Assembly (NCBI GenBank): GCA_044337015.1
Contig: JBIIOJ010000044.1
Location: 1 to 15,682, forward strand
Direction of reading: 5' to 3'
From: UBA4655 sp044337015
Lineage (GTDB): Bacteria > Planctomycetota > Planctomycetia > Pirellulales > UBA1268
DNA: 15,682 nt
Both the position numbers and the translations under genes were made by a program. Below, piece by piece: positions 14,640-15,682 of this stretch. The notes below the pieces were generated by a model. The model was not told where the DNA came from and made no database searches. It saw nothing but the letters and a program-made list of their open reading frames with translations. Position 1 is the first letter of the stretch, and each line of letters opens with the position of its first letter.

Positions 14640-14816
14640 GGGGCTGCCCGTGTGCCCGAGACGGCGTATGCAGACAAGCGAAGCAAGGATTGCGCAGCGA
14701 AGTCTGCATCCGAGCGAGCGGAGGGCAGGATGCCCGCAGCGAGCGTCCGGCGAGTGGCACACGGGCAGCCCCGAGCCCGCAGCGAGCGTCCGGCGACGTG
14801 GCACGGGCAGCCCCGA
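14640..14816. repeat. composite intergenic repeat: 17-bp inverted repeat plus about 43-bp tandem unit
   Basis: GGGGCTGCCCGTGTGCC at 14640-14656 has its exact reverse complement at 14756-14772. Nested between them are an 8-bp inverted pair (14668-14675 with 14702-14709) and a small hairpin, GGGCA/TGCCC, at 14723-14735. A unit of about 43 bp starting GCCCGCAGCGAGCG occurs twice, at 14732-14774 and 14775-14816. The second copy lacks two bases in the GGCACACGGG part. The layout resembles REP-like or MITE-like elements that are dispersed in genomes. No transposase is present, and copy number elsewhere cannot be judged from this window. Confidence 0.7.
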
Positions 14817-14905
14817 ACCCCGCACGTTGGACGTACCGCAAAACAGGCCGTTTCATCGCCAAACAGCCAAGCCGTTCGGCAAATCGCGGACGGGACGCGG
14901 GACGA

Positions 14906-14935
14906 TTGAGAACCGCCGCCGTCACCGTGTATATT
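14906..14935 (+). promoter_or_regulatory. sigma70-type promoter of gap
   Basis: TTGAGA at 14906-14911 and TATATT at 14930-14935 are separated by 18 bp and match the -35 and -10 consensus at five of six positions each. This AT-rich -10 stands out in very GC-rich surroundings. Transcription would begin near 14942, giving a leader of about 75 bases before the gap start at 15018. Confidence 0.75.
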
Positions 14936-15004
14936 CCCCGCGAATTTGGCGGGGGCCGCTCCGCGGCGTCGCGGCGACGGCCCGAACGCCAGCTGGATGA
15001 ACCC

Positions 15005-15010
15005 AGGAGG
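15005..15010 (+). promoter_or_regulatory. strong ribosome binding site of gap
   Basis: AGGAGG lies seven bases before the GTG at 15018 and fixes that start. It is the best Shine-Dalgarno sequence in the window, fitting a highly expressed glycolytic gene. Confidence 0.85.
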
Positions 15011-15017
15011 ATCTCAC

Positions 15018-15682
15018 GTGCCCATTCGCGTCGGTATCAACGGTTTCGGTCGCATCGGACGGCTCACCTACCGCGCCATCTACGAGAAGTACGGTCTCAA
15101 CGGCGACGTGCAGGTCGTGGCCATCAACGACCTGACCGACGCGAAGACGAATGCGCACCTGCTCGAGTTCGACTCCAACTACGGTCCGTTCAAGGGGAAG
15201 GTCGGCTACGAGGGCAACGACCTCGTCGTCGACGGCCACACGATCAAGGTATTCGCCGAGAAGGATCCGGGTGCGATCGCGTGGGGCAGCCAGGGCGTCC
15301 AGATCGTCGTGGAGAGCACCGGTTTCTTCACCGACGCGACGAAGGCCGCGGCCCACCGGCGGGACAGCGTCAAGAAGGTCGTGATCTCGGCCCCGGCCAA
15401 GAACGAGGACCTCACGATCGTGCTGGGCGTCAACAACGAGATGTACGACCCGAAGAAGCACCACGTGATCTCGAACGCCTCCTGCACGACGAACGGGCTG
15501 GCGCCCGTCGCCAAGGTGCTCCACGAGACGTGGGGCATCGACCGCGGCCTGCTGACGACCGTGCATGCCTACACGAACTCGCAGAAGACGGTCGATACGG
15601 CCGCCAAGGATCTCCGTGATGCCCGTGCCGCGGCCCTCAACATCGTGCCGAGCAGCACCGGCGCCGCGAAGGCGGTCGGCCT
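15018..15682 (+). CDS. gap: type I glyceraldehyde-3-phosphate dehydrogenase (partial, runs off the right edge)
   Basis: GAPDH converts glyceraldehyde 3-phosphate, phosphate and NAD+ to 1,3-bisphosphoglycerate in glycolysis, in the cytoplasm. The 221 residues present cover the NAD-binding domain and the start of the catalytic domain, about two thirds of a typical 330-340 residue enzyme. Evidence includes INGFGRIGR (7-15), Asp38 in AINDLTD (NAD preference), STGFFT, SNASCTTN with catalytic Cys156, TVHAYTNSQKTVD with His183, and the phosphate-binding segment SSTGAAKAVGL at the edge. The residue after SCTTN is glycine, whereas most GAPDHs have a second cysteine. Translation starts at GTG 15018 behind a strong ribosome binding site and promoter. 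Confidence 0.98.
   Translation, partial: MPIRVGINGFGRIGRLTYRAIYEKYGLNGDVQVVAINDLTDAKTNAHLLEFDSNYGPFKGKVGYEGNDLVVDGHTIKVFAEKDPGAIAWGSQGVQIVVESTGFFTDATKAAAHRRDSVKKVVISAPAKNEDLTIVLGVNNEMYDPKKHHVISNASCTTNGLAPVAKVLHETWGIDRGLLTTVHAYTNSQKTVDTAAKDLRDARAAALNIVPSSTGAAKAVG

Larger units (their letters stand above)
14436..15017. other. 582-bp gene-free divergent region
   Basis: This stretch separates the minus-strand ABC operon from gap on the plus strand, so it must hold promoters for both. From left to right I see a weak minus-strand -10 candidate (14446-14451), a long-looped hairpin (14558-14599), a repeat cluster (14640-14816), and the gap promoter and leader (14906-15017). Open frames crossing it have no recognisable protein features and compositions typical of random GC-rich sequence, so I call none of them. 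Confidence 0.75.

Noticed and set aside
14732..14816. Possible CRISPR array
   Set aside because: Only two imperfect adjacent units without spacers and no cas genes; a tandem duplication fits better.
14630..15619. 329-codon plus-strand frame across the repeat region and gap
   Set aside because: It crosses the repeats, the gap promoter and gap in a different frame; the GAPDH frame is certain.

Overview
The window is GC-rich, densely coded DNA that looks like a planctomycete of the Pirellulales type. This is inferred from the protein families rather than from any marker gene. They include Tat-exported Gfo/Idh/MocA oxidoreductases, very long lipoprotein TolC homologues, a DUF4190-like/DUF3299 fusion, exported proteins starting with Cys-Pro-Phe-Cys, and many lipoproteins with loose Gly-Gly-Cys or Val-Gly-Cys lipoboxes. 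The gene content looks chromosomal. I see no insertion sequence, phage gene or CRISPR array.

Left part (1-5500). A class II tRNA-Leu(CAA) lies on the minus strand, followed by a minus-strand pair: a Tat-exported Gfo/Idh/MocA oxidoreductase and an unrecognised 163-residue protein. Divergent from these are two plus-strand genes: a lipoprotein ApbE (FAD:protein FMN transferase) and, after a 262-bp gap, a 760-residue TolC-family outer-membrane lipoprotein.

Centre (5503-14435). Nine minus-strand genes are packed into one apparent operon, with overlaps or gaps of at most 52 bp. In transcription order they are: an ABC ATPase; a MacB/FtsX-type permease; an exported CPFC/helical-repeat protein with a C-terminal membrane anchor; a DUF4190-like/DUF3299 membrane protein; a DUF3299-like lipoprotein; a DUF4239 membrane protein; an orphan UrtA-like solute-binding lipoprotein; an AIM24-family protein; and a second CPFC/helical-repeat protein. 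The ATPase, permease and DUF3299 genes resemble a gene set I associate with the zinc-regulated zrg-type loci of gamma-proteobacteria. This operon also carries duplicated cysteine-pair proteins and an unrelated-looking UrtA/AIM24/DUF4239 module. It is the best candidate here for an undescribed system. One guess is extracytoplasmic metal or thiol handling driven by a mechanotransmission-type ABC transporter, but the function is not established.

Right part (14436-15682). A 582-bp gene-free region holds a hairpin, a cluster of direct and inverted repeats, and a good sigma70-type promoter with a strong ribosome binding site. These last two serve gap, a type I glyceraldehyde-3-phosphate dehydrogenase that runs off the right edge.
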